Positions 22,657-33,205 of a stretch of DNA of 64,000 bases are shown in pieces; positions within the stretch are counted from its first letter, which is position 1; each line of letters begins with the position of its first letter. The notes beneath the pieces were generated by a model. The model saw nothing but the letters and a program-made list of their open reading frames with translations. It was not told the DNA's origin and ran no database searches. The stretch is from Sweltsa coloradensis (lineage: Eukaryota > Arthropoda > Insecta > Plecoptera > Chloroperlidae), in assembly GCA_024449915.1 (NCBI GenBank), contig JAMZAV010000971.1:62001-126000 (forward strand), written 5' to 3'. Both the position numbers and the translations under genes were made by a program.

Positions 22657-22822
22657 CTTTTATTTTAACCATTCTGAATCAACTCACTAGGTAAAATATT
22701 AGGCCTATACTAGTAAACTATTTTTATGATCAAGAAATATACTAATTAATAAACTTTTTATTATCGATGCTTTCACACATAAACGCTTTTCAAGTACTGT
22801 TAAATTGTCAGAACCTCCAACC

Positions 22823-22896
22823 GGCCCATTAGCTCAGTTGGTGAGAGCGTCGTGCTAATAACGCGAAGGTCGTGGGTTCGATCCCCCCATGGGCCA
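22823..22896 (+). tRNA. tRNA-Ile(AAU), right array B copy 6
   Basis: One D-loop change (GGTGAGAGC instead of GGTTAGAGC); stems are unaffected. Confidence 0.91.
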
Positions 22897-23062
22897 CTTT
22901 TATTTTAAGCATTCTGAGTCAACTCACTATGTAAAATATTAGGCCTATACTAGTTAACTATTTTTATGATCAAGAAATATACTAATTAATAAACTTTTTA
23001 TTATCGATGCTTTCACACATAAACGCTTTTCAAGTGCTGTTAAATTGTCAGAACTTCCAACC

Positions 23063-23136
23063 GGCCCATTAGCTCAGTTGGTTAGAGCGTCGTGCTAATA
23101 ACGCGAAGGTCGTGGGTTCGATCCCCCCATGGGCCA
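23063..23136 (+). tRNA. tRNA-Ile(AAU), right array B copy 7
   Basis: Consensus sequence, period 240 bp. Confidence 0.93.
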
Positions 23137-23302
23137 CTTTTATTTTTAGCATTCTGAGTCAACTCACTAGGTAAAATGTTAGGCCTATACTAGTTAACTA
23201 TTTTTACGATCAAGAAATATACTAATTAATACACTTTTTATAATTGATTCTTTTATACATAAACGCTTTTCTTGTACTGTTAAATTGTCAGGTCTACCAA
23301 CC

Positions 23303-23376
23303 GGCCCATTAGCTCAGTTGGTTAGAGCGTCGTGCTAATAACGCGAAGGTCGTGGGTTCGATCCCCCCATGGGCCA
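23303..23376 (+). tRNA. tRNA-Ile(AAU), right array B copy 8
   Basis: Consensus sequence, period 240 bp. Confidence 0.93.
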
Positions 23377-23542
23377 CTTTTATTTTTACCATTCTGAGTC
23401 AACTCACTAGGTAAAATGTTAGGCCTATACTAGTTAACTATTTTTACGATCAAGAAATATACTAATTAATACACTTTTTATTATTGATGCTTTCATACAT
23501 AAACGCTTTTCTTGTTCTGTTAAATTGTCAGAACTTCCAACC

Positions 23543-23616
23543 GGCCCATTAGCTCAGTTGGTGAGAGCGTCGTGCTAATAACGCGAAGGTCGTGGGTTCG
23601 ATCCCCCCATGGGCCA
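23543..23616 (+). tRNA. tRNA-Ile(AAU), right array B copy 9
   Basis: Carries the same D-loop variant (GGTGAGAGC) as copy 6, three units away, which suggests exchange between units. Confidence 0.91.
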
Positions 23617-23784
23617 CTTTTATTTTTACCATTCTGGATCAACTCACTAGGTTAAATATTAGGCCTTTACCATAGTTAACTATTTTTATGATCAAGAAAT
23701 ATACTAATTAATACATTTTTTATTATTTATGCTTTCATACATAAACGCTTTTCTTGTACTGTTAAACTGTCAGAACTTCCAACC

Positions 23785-23858
23785 GGCCCATTAGCTCAGT
23801 TGGTTAGAGCGTCGTGCTAATAACGCGAAGGTCGTGGGTTCGATCCCCCCATGGACCA
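23785..23858 (+). tRNA. tRNA-Ile(AAU), right array B copy 10
   Basis: The acceptor 3' strand reads ATGGACC, one mismatch at pair 3:70. It is followed by the second tail block. Confidence 0.87.
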
Positions 23859-24460
23859 CTTTTATTTTAAACATTTTAAATCAACACACAAAGTAATAAT
23901 AATCATAATAATAAAGAACGCGTAAATGTTTTAACCTCGTTTATGAGTACATTAACCTCGTTTATGAGTACAATTTTTTTTATATGTTTGTAACTCATAA
24001 ATTCGGAGTTTCGAAGAGATGTCAATAGTTGATTTGGTAATATAGGTTTTTCGGTACATAGCTAGCATAGACACAAATTTTCACAAACATGAAAATATCG
24101 TGGAAAACGATAATTTGTGGCAAATGTCTCTACGATTGAACCAACATTCATAACAAAATTAATTTCAAACGTTCCGAAGCAATCAAACAAAATTCATCAT
24201 TGTTGGAAAAGCCGTTTTTCCGAATTAGGGAGTGACAAAAAATTGTGCTAAAATATATTTTTTTAACCGTAAAATCACGATTTTAGTTCAAACAATTTCT
24301 TTGACAGTAGAAAAAACGTAGCAGTTCTAAGTTCACAGATTTTTAAGGTCCATGATCGGAGTAACCACTTGTCCGTTAGAGACAAATAAACACACACAAA
24401 AACCACTCAATCAATTCCTTTCGGGAAAATCAAACTGATGTCTTCGTTACGCTCATCTAA

Positions 24461-25028
24461 TTGGATGAGCGAAGCAAAGACTTCAAATTCACTGACCCCT
24501 CAAAACATTTAACTCCAATGTGTTTTTTTGGTTTGTATTTTTGTCTGTTTGTTTGCTCTCTACCAGCCAAACGGCATATCCTATCTTGATGAAAATTTGA
24601 GGGGACCTTCGAAATCTCTGAACTTAGAGGTGTATTGTTTTTGGGAACAATCGAAGAAATATTTCTCACGAATATCGTACTTTTACGATTTTTAGTAACA
24701 TATTTTCGTGACATTTGGGCCGATTCTGAACAAACGGGTGGGGCTACAACGTTCACATTTTACATGTACATTAAGGTAATGGTTATGTGTTGCTTTATGA
24801 AAAAAGAAGTTGAAAAAGTTAGCCAGAATCCATAGAAAAAGGTTTAAAAATGAGTTTTTTGAGGCACATAATAACAATTAACAAGTAACAATAGAAACTT
24901 GACAACAATCACCTACAATGCGTTCAAAAAGCTCTTGCAAAAGTAAAGAGACCCCACGCAAACTAAAAACTTACAAAAAAGCTCTTCCATCAACGCGACT
25001 AAAAAACAGCGTTTGCGAAGCTTCCTAG
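24461..25028 (+). mobile_element. Helitron/Helentron-like element, subfamily B
   Basis: The duplicate of 19745-20315, with the same head-to-head neighbour on its left (CTTCGTTACGCTCATCTAA). It ends GCGTTTGCGAAGCTTCCTAG. Confidence 0.75.
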
Positions 25029-25173
25029 TTAATCAAAATCGTATGATATTTTAAACGAGGGTGTTAAATAAAGTAATATGATGCGTAATATTTAATCATT
25101 ATAAACCAAGAAACCATAAAATTTATTTTAATTCTCTACCGAAGTAAATACCAAATGAATGTTATGTATATTA

Positions 25174-25241
25174 TTGGATGAGCGTAGCGAGTGAAGCGAA
25201 GACTTCAATTTCACTGACCCCCCAAAAAATTTAGCTCGGGT

Positions 25242-25273
<32 letters not shown>

Positions 25274-25951
25274 TATTTTTGTCTGTTTGTTCGCTCTCTA
25301 CCGGGCAAACGGCATATGCGATCTTGATGAAAATTTGACACGACCTTCGAAATCTCTGAACTTAGACTTGCTACGTTTTTGGGTACAATCGAAGAAATAT
25401 TTCTCATGAATATCGTACTTTTACGATTTTTTTCGATTTTTAGTGCGATATTTTCGTGACATTTGGGCCGATTCTGACCAAACGGGTGGGGATACAACGT
25501 TCATATTTCACATGGACATTAAGGTAATGGTGATGTATTGCTTTTTAAAAGAAAAAGTTGAAAAGGTTAGCCAGAATCGAGAGAAATAAAGCTTTTAATA
25601 TAAGTTTTTTGATTTTTTGTGCGATATTTTCGTGCCATTTGGGCCAATTCTGACCAAACGGGTGGGGCTACAACGTTCATATTATACATGGACATTAAGG
25701 TTATGGTGATGTAGTACCTTTTGAAAGAAAAAGTTGAAAAAGTTAGCCAGAATCTATAGAAATAAAGCTTTTAATATAAGTTTTTTAAGGTAAATAATAC
25801 CAATTGACAAGAAACAATAGAAACTTGACAACAATCACTTCAATGCATAGGCAACAAAACAAAGCACTTGCAAAAGTAAAGATATCCCACGCAAACAAAA
25901 AACTATAAAACGCTCATCCTTCAACGCGGCGGGACTTTAGCGTTTTCCTAG
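25174..25951 (+). mobile_element. Helitron/Helentron-like element with subfamily B body and subfamily A 3' end
   Basis: Starts TTGGATGAGCGTAGCGAGTG and ends CAACGCGGCGGGACTTTAGC, GTTTTCCTAG. The empty site in the paralogous block is TTATGTATATTA^TTATATTATTAC (junction 20472/20473). The flanks here are identical, so insertion left no target-site duplication. An oligo-T run of about 30 bases (25243-25272) and two tandem copies of an ACGTTCATATT-containing unit fill the body. Confidence 0.85.
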
Positions 25952-26014
25952 TTATATTATTACTAACTGTGTGCATACCAACAAAGATCATTGCTACTGG
26001 AAGTTTAAAAAGGT

Positions 26015-26086
26015 TAGCAGAGCATGGTTTCGATCCACGGACCTCTGGGTTATGGGCCCAGCACGCTTCCACTGCGCCACTCTGCT
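26015..26086 (-). tRNA. Initiator tRNA-Met(CAU), copy 5
   Basis: Identical to copy 4, duplicated with the tail block. Confidence 0.92.
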
Positions 26087-27118
26087 GTTGTACTGAATGA
26101 TGGAATATAGTGTTTAACTTCATCAAATGAGTCGAATACTAAAAGTGTAATGAAACAATATTATTAACTATTTTTAAATTCCATCTATCTTTGATGTATT
26201 AACGATACTTTTATTTTGAACGTATTCATGAAAGAATAATCACGTTTGGTATATACAATTCAGTTATAATGTACAACATTATATGAGCGTGTACTAAGGT
26301 GATGGGTGCCCTCCCACCAACTCAACACACACACAACGCACAACATCTCAAATTGCTGTTAAAAATGAGGTATAGAATTAAGTTTAACTCTTAATTAAGT
26401 TAATTTGTGATATTTTCCTCTTTAAAGGGGCTAAAAACCCCAAAAATTATTTTTTACCACGTGATCTATAGCACAGTACTACACTTAAATGACCGTTTAA
26501 AAAATTATATCTTGTAACTGTGATTTAACATGATTTTTTTATTTTTTTGATCCAGAAAATGTCGAGAATTGGTGTTTTGGAAAATTTCCTAAATCGGCTT
26601 TAACCTGCTTCTTTTTTGGTCCACATAGATACTAGAGCATAGTACCAATCTAAAATGCCCGTTTATAACATCGTGTCTTGAAACTGTGCCCAAATATACC
26701 CTCAAACACGCAAAAATATGCATTCCAAAATCACACCCCATCTTGGTAATCAGCATATTTTGACCGAACTACTCGCCCAAATTACAAAACAAAATATAGA
26801 GAATTTACAGAAAAGGCTGTCGAGTACGTCAATAATGGCCAATATTTTTTTGGATCAAAATCCTCCAAGGTCACGGGGCATAAAGATCGTCCCCATGTTA
26901 TTTCTTATGGGAGATTTTTGCCGATGGGACCTAGCTCGAAAAATGTCATGTTTGACAATTTTTTGGGAGGTCATGGTGGCCCCAATATTTTTTCTGTTCA
27001 TTGCTAAATTCATTACTAGTTAGCCTGAATGAAATATATTTTTTGAGTTTAGCGGTTAAATACCCCTTTAATGCATAAACAATTCTATTGTACTGTGAAA
27101 TATACTGTTCCTCCAACC

Positions 27119-27192
27119 GGCCCATTAGCTCAGTTGGTTAGAGCGTCGTGCTAATAACGCGAAGGTCGTGGGTTCGATCCCCCCATGGGCCA
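27119..27192 (+). tRNA. tRNA-Ile(AAU) closing the second tail block
   Basis: Consensus sequence, counterpart of the copy at 21633. No further tandem units follow; the terminator is CTTTTATTTTTTT. Confidence 0.93.
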
Positions 27193-27916
27193 CTTTTATT
27201 TTTTTACTGTTTTGAAGACCGTAAACTGCTGGATAGTCATAGAATGCTGAATTTTTGAAGCTATACACATGATTTGTTTTTGTGATAGCCGTTTCTTCGG
27301 TACAGAGATAACACAGTCGAAATATTTACAAAAATCGAAAATAATCGTATAGAGTAAACTTATGTAAAAAAAGTTTCTTAAATTAAAACCCAAATAATAT
27401 ATAACATATCTAAGTTCAAAAGATCCGAAAGTACCACACTTATTCCATTAAGATTGGTGTAGCCGTTTATCCGGTAGTGAGAGATCAATCTGATGAACAT
27501 TGTACTAAAATATAAAAATATAGTAAAAATTCAATTTGAATTGTATCCAAAACGTCCAAAAAAAAGGTTCAGAAATTTTGAGAGTCCACTGAAAATTTTG
27601 TTAAGATAAGTCTTGTCCGGTAGAGAGCGAAAATACTGACAAAACCACACACCATAAAAATCATTTAAATAATTATCGTAGGAAGTCAAATTGTTGTTTC
27701 GAATCGAAATTATTGTGCAAGTAATGTGTTGTAGCGGTAGTAGCATTAATTAAAAGTAGCCCTAATGTCCATTTGAATGTAAAAAACAAGTCACCATACA
27801 ATATATTTTTAATTGATCACCGAGTTAAATGATTAGCAAAACAAAACATTTATTATTACGAACTTTGTGCATTACCAATAAAGACTTATTTTAACTATCC
27901 TAAGAGTTTAAAAAGT
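27193..27916. other. Decayed Helitron-like body sequence
   Basis: Motifs such as GTGTAGCCGTTTATCCGGTA and CTTGTCCGGTAGAGAGCG resemble the block seen at 19490-19690. No intact ends were found. Confidence 0.35.
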
Positions 27917-27988
27917 TAGCAGAGCATGGTTTCGATCCACAGACCTCTGGGTTATGGGCCCAGAACGCTTCCACTGCGCCACTCCGCC
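27917..27988 (-). tRNA. Initiator tRNA-Met(CAU), copy 6, diverged
   Basis: The 5' acceptor strand is GGCGGAG instead of AGCAGAG, so the A1-U72 initiator pair is lost, and further changes occur at position 26 and in the T-stem. The anticodon arm with its three G-C pairs is intact. Probably decaying. Confidence 0.75.
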
Positions 27989-28446
27989 GTGTGTGTGGGA
28001 AATAAATGTGCTACATCAATTGCGTGGATTGTTAAAAGTGTATATTAACATATCCACAGTATTTGTAACTCGTTTTAAAATAAAACAACATTTTATCATT
28101 CGTGTGAAAAAAACATTCAAAGATTGTGTAATGTATTAAAATTAAATTTATCATTTTTGGGGAACTTCTTCGGTTCTTGGGCTCCAACTTCGTTTTTCAT
28201 GCTTTTTAGTACGAGTAAAACTATTATTATTCCTATAAAACCTTAACGGTGTTATAAACTGGAGTTCGGCTAACATCAACACGGGTTTTTATATTTTTGC
28301 TAAAATGTGTGTCTGTGCTAGCAGTACAGGACATTGACAAACGATTATTAAACAAACAAATCATGATAATATCTCTTCAGAAACTCCAAAATAGTTAACA
28401 GTAACATTTTACCTAGTGAGTTGATTCAGAATGGTAAAAATAAAAG

Positions 28447-28520
28447 TGGCCCATGGGGGGATCGAACCCACGACCTTCGCGTTATTAGCACGACGCTCTA
28501 ACCAACTGAGCTAATGGGCC
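28447..28520 (-). tRNA. tRNA-Ile(AAU), solitary - strand copy
   Basis: Consensus gene with the usual array flanks on both sides but no tandem neighbours. It is oriented opposite to the array on its left. Confidence 0.93.
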
Positions 28521-29097
28521 GGTTGGATAGTCTGATAATTTAACAGTACAAGAAAAGCGTTTATGTTTAACAAATTGAGGAACTAGTTCAATCCATGCAT
28601 TATTTTCAATCAACAATTTAGGATGTTCTAAATTGAAAAATCTTTAATAACAGAATATAATGCATTACTTATCTGCTCTTAGTCTTTGTGGCCATGAGGC
28701 AGCATTGTAGGCACAATGAATTACTGAACTATTATTTTATGTTAGGCCTACTAAAAATGATTAATTTATCATTTAATACATTGCGCATTAGTGATAATAG
28801 AAACACATAAAGTTTTAACACCTGCAGTTTCTCAACACCGTAATAGATTCCATCTTTATTGACAGCCAATTGACCAATTGACATTGGATGAAAACAATTG
28901 GATCCAAGCGTACTATTCAGTAAAATGTACTGAGTAAAGAAAGAAATACGATTACAGATAAAACAATAAAAGAATAAAATGAGTGGTTATAAAAATATTG
29001 TTTTAAATGTATTTTATATTTATTTGGGAGGATTGTTGATAAAATATTCCACTCATTTGATGTACTTGGCACAAGTACTTTGCTTCAACAGTCCACT
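28521..29097. other. Spacer related to the palindrome flank
   Basis: A stretch near 28690-28760 (ATGAGGCAGCATTGTAGGC.. ACTGAACTATTATTTTATG) resembles the central part of the palindrome at 16.4-16.56 kb. This solitary unit therefore shares ancestry with the palindrome arm. Confidence 0.4.
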
Positions 29098-29169
29098 AGC
29101 AGAGTGGCACAGTGGAAGCGTGCTGGGCCCATAACCCAGAGGTCCGTGGATCGAAACCATGCTCTGCTA
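29098..29169 (+). tRNA. Initiator tRNA-Met(CAU), copy 7
   Basis: A G to A change in the D-stem (GGCACAGTGG) and the G-U wobble at 50:64; otherwise as copy 1. TTTTTT follows. It is the last tRNA of the cluster. Confidence 0.88.
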
Positions 29170-29625
29170 ACTTTTTTAATTTCCAGTTGAAAGTAATTTT
29201 GGTTATGCATCCAGTTTATAGTAATATAATATAGTGCATATAAAGTATATTATACTATTTTTTTTATTTATTTAACTTATTACGTATTTTTTAAAATTTG
29301 ATGGCGACTTGGATTTAGGTATTATTCGAATAATTACGATTATTTATAATTGCATCACAGTACTTAATTTAATATATTTTGTTAATAACGAAAATCTTTA
29401 TCTTTATCTTTATCTTTATCTTTATTTATAACTTATAAAATAACGTATATTTCAAAAAAACTACATTACATTGTCATATTTTAAATTAACAAATTATCTT
29501 GAATCATACGACTTGTAAGTTGTAACTGTTACTTCAAATGAGTGTTTTGCTGTCACAGATTAGAATAATGATCCAAATAATATTTTGTGGGAATTGCCAT
29601 TAAAAATTATTTCTCGGTTTATTTG
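29170..29625. other. AT-rich spacer with a TTTATC microsatellite
   Basis: A run of (TTTATC)n spans 29394-29427. Nothing else was recognised. Confidence 0.5.
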
Positions 29626-29750
29626 GTCGGGAAACACTCCCGTAGGTAGAATTGTTAATATTTAATATAATTCATAAATTAAAAAGTTTTCCCAACCAGT
29701 GTTTGAACCCGGGTCTCCCACATTCCATGGGAAGGAACCTCAGCCAGCTA
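29626..29750 (-). repeat. tRNA-like SINE family D, single copy
   Basis: The flank GGTCGGGAAACACTCCCGTA is followed by a - strand tRNA-like unit with box B GGGTTCAAACACTGG. Family members recur at 33.1, 39.8, 43.1-43.3, 44.1-44.5, 46.6 and 61.3 kb. Confidence 0.6.
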
Positions 29751-31218
29751 AGACGATGATTTAACAATAATTATATTAATTAATTCGGTTAGTATTTAAA
29801 AACTATGTGAATTAATGTATTTAATTGATGTTGGTAATTTATTATATCATATTGAAAAATTGCGTATACATATAAGTGGGGTGTGGGTACCTGAAATTTC
29901 GGGTCGAGTCTGGTCAAGTATTATTTCTTTATAATAAAATATAATAAAAATAAAATTATATATTTTTGGTGGATGTGAGGTGCCGGTCCAGACAATTTAT
30001 TATTCAAATTCAAAAAAGGAATTTGGAGAAATTCATAATGTAATATTCTTTGCAAAAAAAATCAATGTCCATTTTTACATGCAGTATTATAACGGTCGTC
30101 TTTTCCCTACCCGACCCGAAAACCCGCGAAGCAGTTTAGTTTCCGAACCCGACCTGACTGTACTTTGTACCTAATTTTAGTTTATACACCATCGTGAGAA
30201 GGCCTAAAAGTGAGTGAAAAGTTGTGCTCATCACGCCATGTCCTCGTTATAACGTTGCGCACAGAAACTCTTTTCACGGAATCAAATATTGATGTGCAAA
30301 CAGCGAATGTCGTTTCAGAAGGGAAACATTGATGAGAATTTTTAACCATATTGCACAGCAATTAGAAAAGAACGCGCCTATAACCATGCAATCGTAATGT
30401 CGAGTGAAAGGGTGTCCATGATATTTAAAAAACGTCATACTTCAAAACTTATCAAAGTGTAAACTTACACGAAATGAGTGAAAAGTTACAATATCTAGGT
30501 GCCCGTTAGGGCGCCGCAGCCAAGCCGCGGTGCGCTACACATTCAAGCACCTTATACAGAAGGCAGAGTTGGTTGGGGTGATTTCGAGGTGTTACCCAGC
30601 CGTCTTGAAACGTGATGTGAACTTGAAAACTATCAAAATCGAGGGGATTTAGGTACCTGACAACACATGCCAAATTTGGTTGGGGTACGAGCATTCCTTC
30701 TTGGTGAAAAAATGGCTTGAAACATGCTCAAAATCACTTTAAGGATGTTAGCTACTGCTACTGCTAGCTACTGCTACTACGGTCTAATTCGTCAGTTTCA
30801 ATCGGCCCGCGATTCTGACCAAACGGGTGGGGCTACAACGTTCATATTTTACATGTACATTAAGGTAATAGTGATATAGGGTCTTTTGAAAGAAAAAGTT
30901 GAAAAAGTTTGCTGGAAGGCTTCCAAATAAAGGTTTCAAATATAAGCCTTTTACAAGAATATAATAAACAAGTAACTATAGTAACTTGACAATAATCACC
31001 TACATTATTTACAAAAAACAAGTCTTATGACCACTAGATATTTTAAATTCTATTGTTAATTGGTTATACCACATCAATTAAATCGACTTCGATAAAATTA
31101 TTGTATTTTAACAAATAATTTTGTAATGGAACTTGAAAAAGTAATGAGATCCCACATATAACAAAAAACTTCTAAAAAAAAAACAGAAAAACCTTACACA
31201 ATTATCCAACAGAAAAGT
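29751..31218. other. Repeat debris
   Basis: A subfamily B body fragment (ATTCTGACCAAACGGGTGGG, then GCTACAACGTTCATATTTTA) lies at 30810-30950. The stretch 30480-30730 is GC-richer but has no coherent exon on either strand that I could identify. Confidence 0.35.
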
Positions 31219-31438
31219 CAAGCTTATGTACCCTCCTACATTTTCGCAATCTTAATACATAAATTCACTTTGCCCTGTGACTGTATCCTTGCAAAGATTG
31301 GCAAAATAAATTTGCACAAACTTTTACATTTAAAACAATAGTTGCAAATAAAATTTTGCCACGCTTTGCAAGGATACAGTCACAGGGCAAAGTGAATATG
31401 TATTAAGATTGCGGAAATGTAGGAGGGTACATAAGCTT
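31219..31438. mobile_element. Foldback element (MITE-like)
   Basis: Arms of roughly 80-100 bp: CAAGCTTATGTACCCTCC..CTTTGCCCTGTGACTGTATC on the left, GATACAGTCACAGGGCAAAG..GGGTACATAAGCTTG on the right. A spacer of about 60 bp separates them. The paralogous block starting at 38097 lacks it. Confidence 0.85.
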
Positions 31439-31962
31439 GGCATTTCTTTTTTTTTCTCATTGCTTTTGATTATGTAAGGTTTGGCTGTTTTTTGGTTACA
31501 TGTGTAATTTTTACTCAAATAATAATACTTCAGATAATCTTAGAGAAACGTCGAGTAACGTTTTGATCAATCCATTTTACAATTTTACCCTCTTGATGGT
31601 CTTGAAAACTCGCACGCAACATTCTATTGCGGACAATAAATTAGATAAAACATTCTCCGACAGTTGGTCTTTTCCCCTCCAATTAAACAAGGAAAATAAA
31701 CAAATAGCAAATAAATGTCAATGTTTTAACCCCATTCATCATCTTTGAAAAGTCGCATTAAATTGTTAATGTATATCCATCCACCTTGCTTGTTGTCTGT
31801 ATATTTTTGTTTAGATGTTTTATTTTTTTAAATTATAGTTTTGTTCTTTTCATATACCCAGAATTTCTAGAAACTTTATTCGAATTAATAAATAAAAAGT
31901 TTTTACCCATTAAACAGTTTTAAATAAATTGTACATGGACAAAGTTTGATACAAATGCGCAC

Positions 31963-32310
31963 TTGACTTGCAATAGACATGACATGAGTTTATCAAATTT
32001 TAACCAACATGAATATCGCATTCATAAATCTATGTTTTATGGGAAAACACATATTCCCTCATTTCCAGAATCGATTTACGCATGGTTAAAAAGAATAATT
32101 CATGAATGTCAAAACGAGTTGGTGGATGCGCCCAACGATAAGTCTACATTAAGTGTTCTATTGAAGTTTTTTTTATCGATCGGGAGGCGCGGCTACCGAA
32201 AACAGCGTAAAATTTTCATCATTTGTAAACGATAACCCCTTGACAACGTTGGCTAAGACAGAAAGGGTAAAGTTTAATTTTATTTTTACAATGAAGAGTG
32301 GATTGATATC
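31963..32310 (+). pseudogene. Unidentified coding-like frame, copy 1, frameshifted
   Basis: Same reading as 38597-38956 up to the codons for SVLLKFF, then an extra T (a run of eight against seven) shifts the frame and leads to an early stop at 32233. I do not recognise the encoded sequence. Confidence 0.4.
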
Positions 32311-32733
32311 AACTGTGCATTGACAGAAACGTAAGTAGTGAGTTTAATTAGGTAAATATAAAAGACGGTAATTAGGTAATTAGGTCTGTCCCAATTCCCA
32401 AAGCTCCCCCCCTTTATGCAGTACCCGGTAGTCGATTAGACTGATGAGCTAATTTCACAACGATCAACCAGGCAAATGACGTCACAAACAGGCGGCAGTG
32501 GAGCTGTGAGTAGCTGGATGGCTGTGAGTTAGCCTGCGGTAAGATTCACCCTATGTGTATATTATAGTTTTGCTTCAAACTGAACAAGCATGCTTTGTGT
32601 AGTGTAAGCCCAATTCAATTCTATTAAAAAACAGTTTTATTCATTTAGCAACAATTATACATGATTGAATGCTCACTTATATACTTGGCATGCGTACAAG
32701 TCTTGGAATACGTTGGTAGTAAAAATAATTTAA

Positions 32734-33106
32734 CAAGGGAAACGCCAAAGTCGTTGTTAGACGAGTGAGTGAGCCATGTGTTGAGCGCACGGGAACATTT
32801 CATTTCTTCCCCTTACCATAGGCCTCCCTATAGCCTATCATAGGCTTCAGTGGAGCATTTTGGCCTAAACTATGGCCTAAACTTTTACACAACTCCCGGA
32901 CCAACAATCTACCATTAAGCAAGACCCGGCAGTCACACGGAATATTCAGTTGAAGACTGCCAACAACAGCAACCTCCGGCACAGTGATTTCCACCAATAC
33001 CCTATTATTTATACGAATATAATTATCAAACTTAAATGCAAATGTTCCCGGGTACCCACCACATGACTCGCTCACTCGTCTAACAACGACTTTGGCGTTT
33101 CCCTAG
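32734..33106 (+). mobile_element. Inverted-repeat element with Helitron-like terminal grammar
   Basis: Left GGGAAACGCCAAAGTCG and TTGTTAGACGAGTGAGTGAG; right CTCACTCGTCTAACAACGAC, TTTGGCGTTTCCCTAG. The right end again has AACG..CGTT followed by CTAG, like subfamilies A and B but with unrelated sequence. GC-rich interior, no coding. A matching 5'-type end TTGAACGAGTGAGCGTAGCG lies on the - strand at 33708. Confidence 0.55.
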
Positions 33107-33205
33107 TCTAGTTGGCTAAAGCGCCCTTGTAGCCGAAATGTGGGAGACGTGGGTTCAATCCCATGGTCGGGAAAGATTTTGTAATTTCTAGATTGTATTT
33201 AAAAA
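33107..33205 (+). repeat. tRNA-like SINE family D
   Basis: Box A TCTAGTTGGCTAAAGCGC, box B GGGTTCAATCCC, then GGTCGGGAAAGATTTTG and an AT tail. It abuts the CTAG end of the preceding element. Confidence 0.6.

Larger units (their letters stand above)
23859..27118. repeat. Tail block, copy 2 of the duplicated segment
   Basis: Homologous to 19136-21632. Differences are a doubled AACCTCGTTTATGAGTACAT near 23935, small indels, and the inserted Helitron-like element at 25174-25951. Confidence 0.9.

Noticed and set aside
17867..23858. Regularly spaced repeats resembling a CRISPR array
   Set aside because: The period is 240 bp and the repeated part is a tRNA gene with box A and box B; spacers are conserved rather than unique, and the genome is eukaryotic.
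21232..27023. Twin 101-codon frames at 21232-21537 and 26718-27023
   Set aside because: They are conserved only because the whole block was recently duplicated. There is no domain, splice context or codon bias, and the surrounding duplicated DNA is equally conserved.
33110..33175. SINE D heads as functional tRNA genes
   Set aside because: They have box A and box B, but acceptor strands do not pair and no stable anticodon arm forms; they are followed by a constant SINE body.
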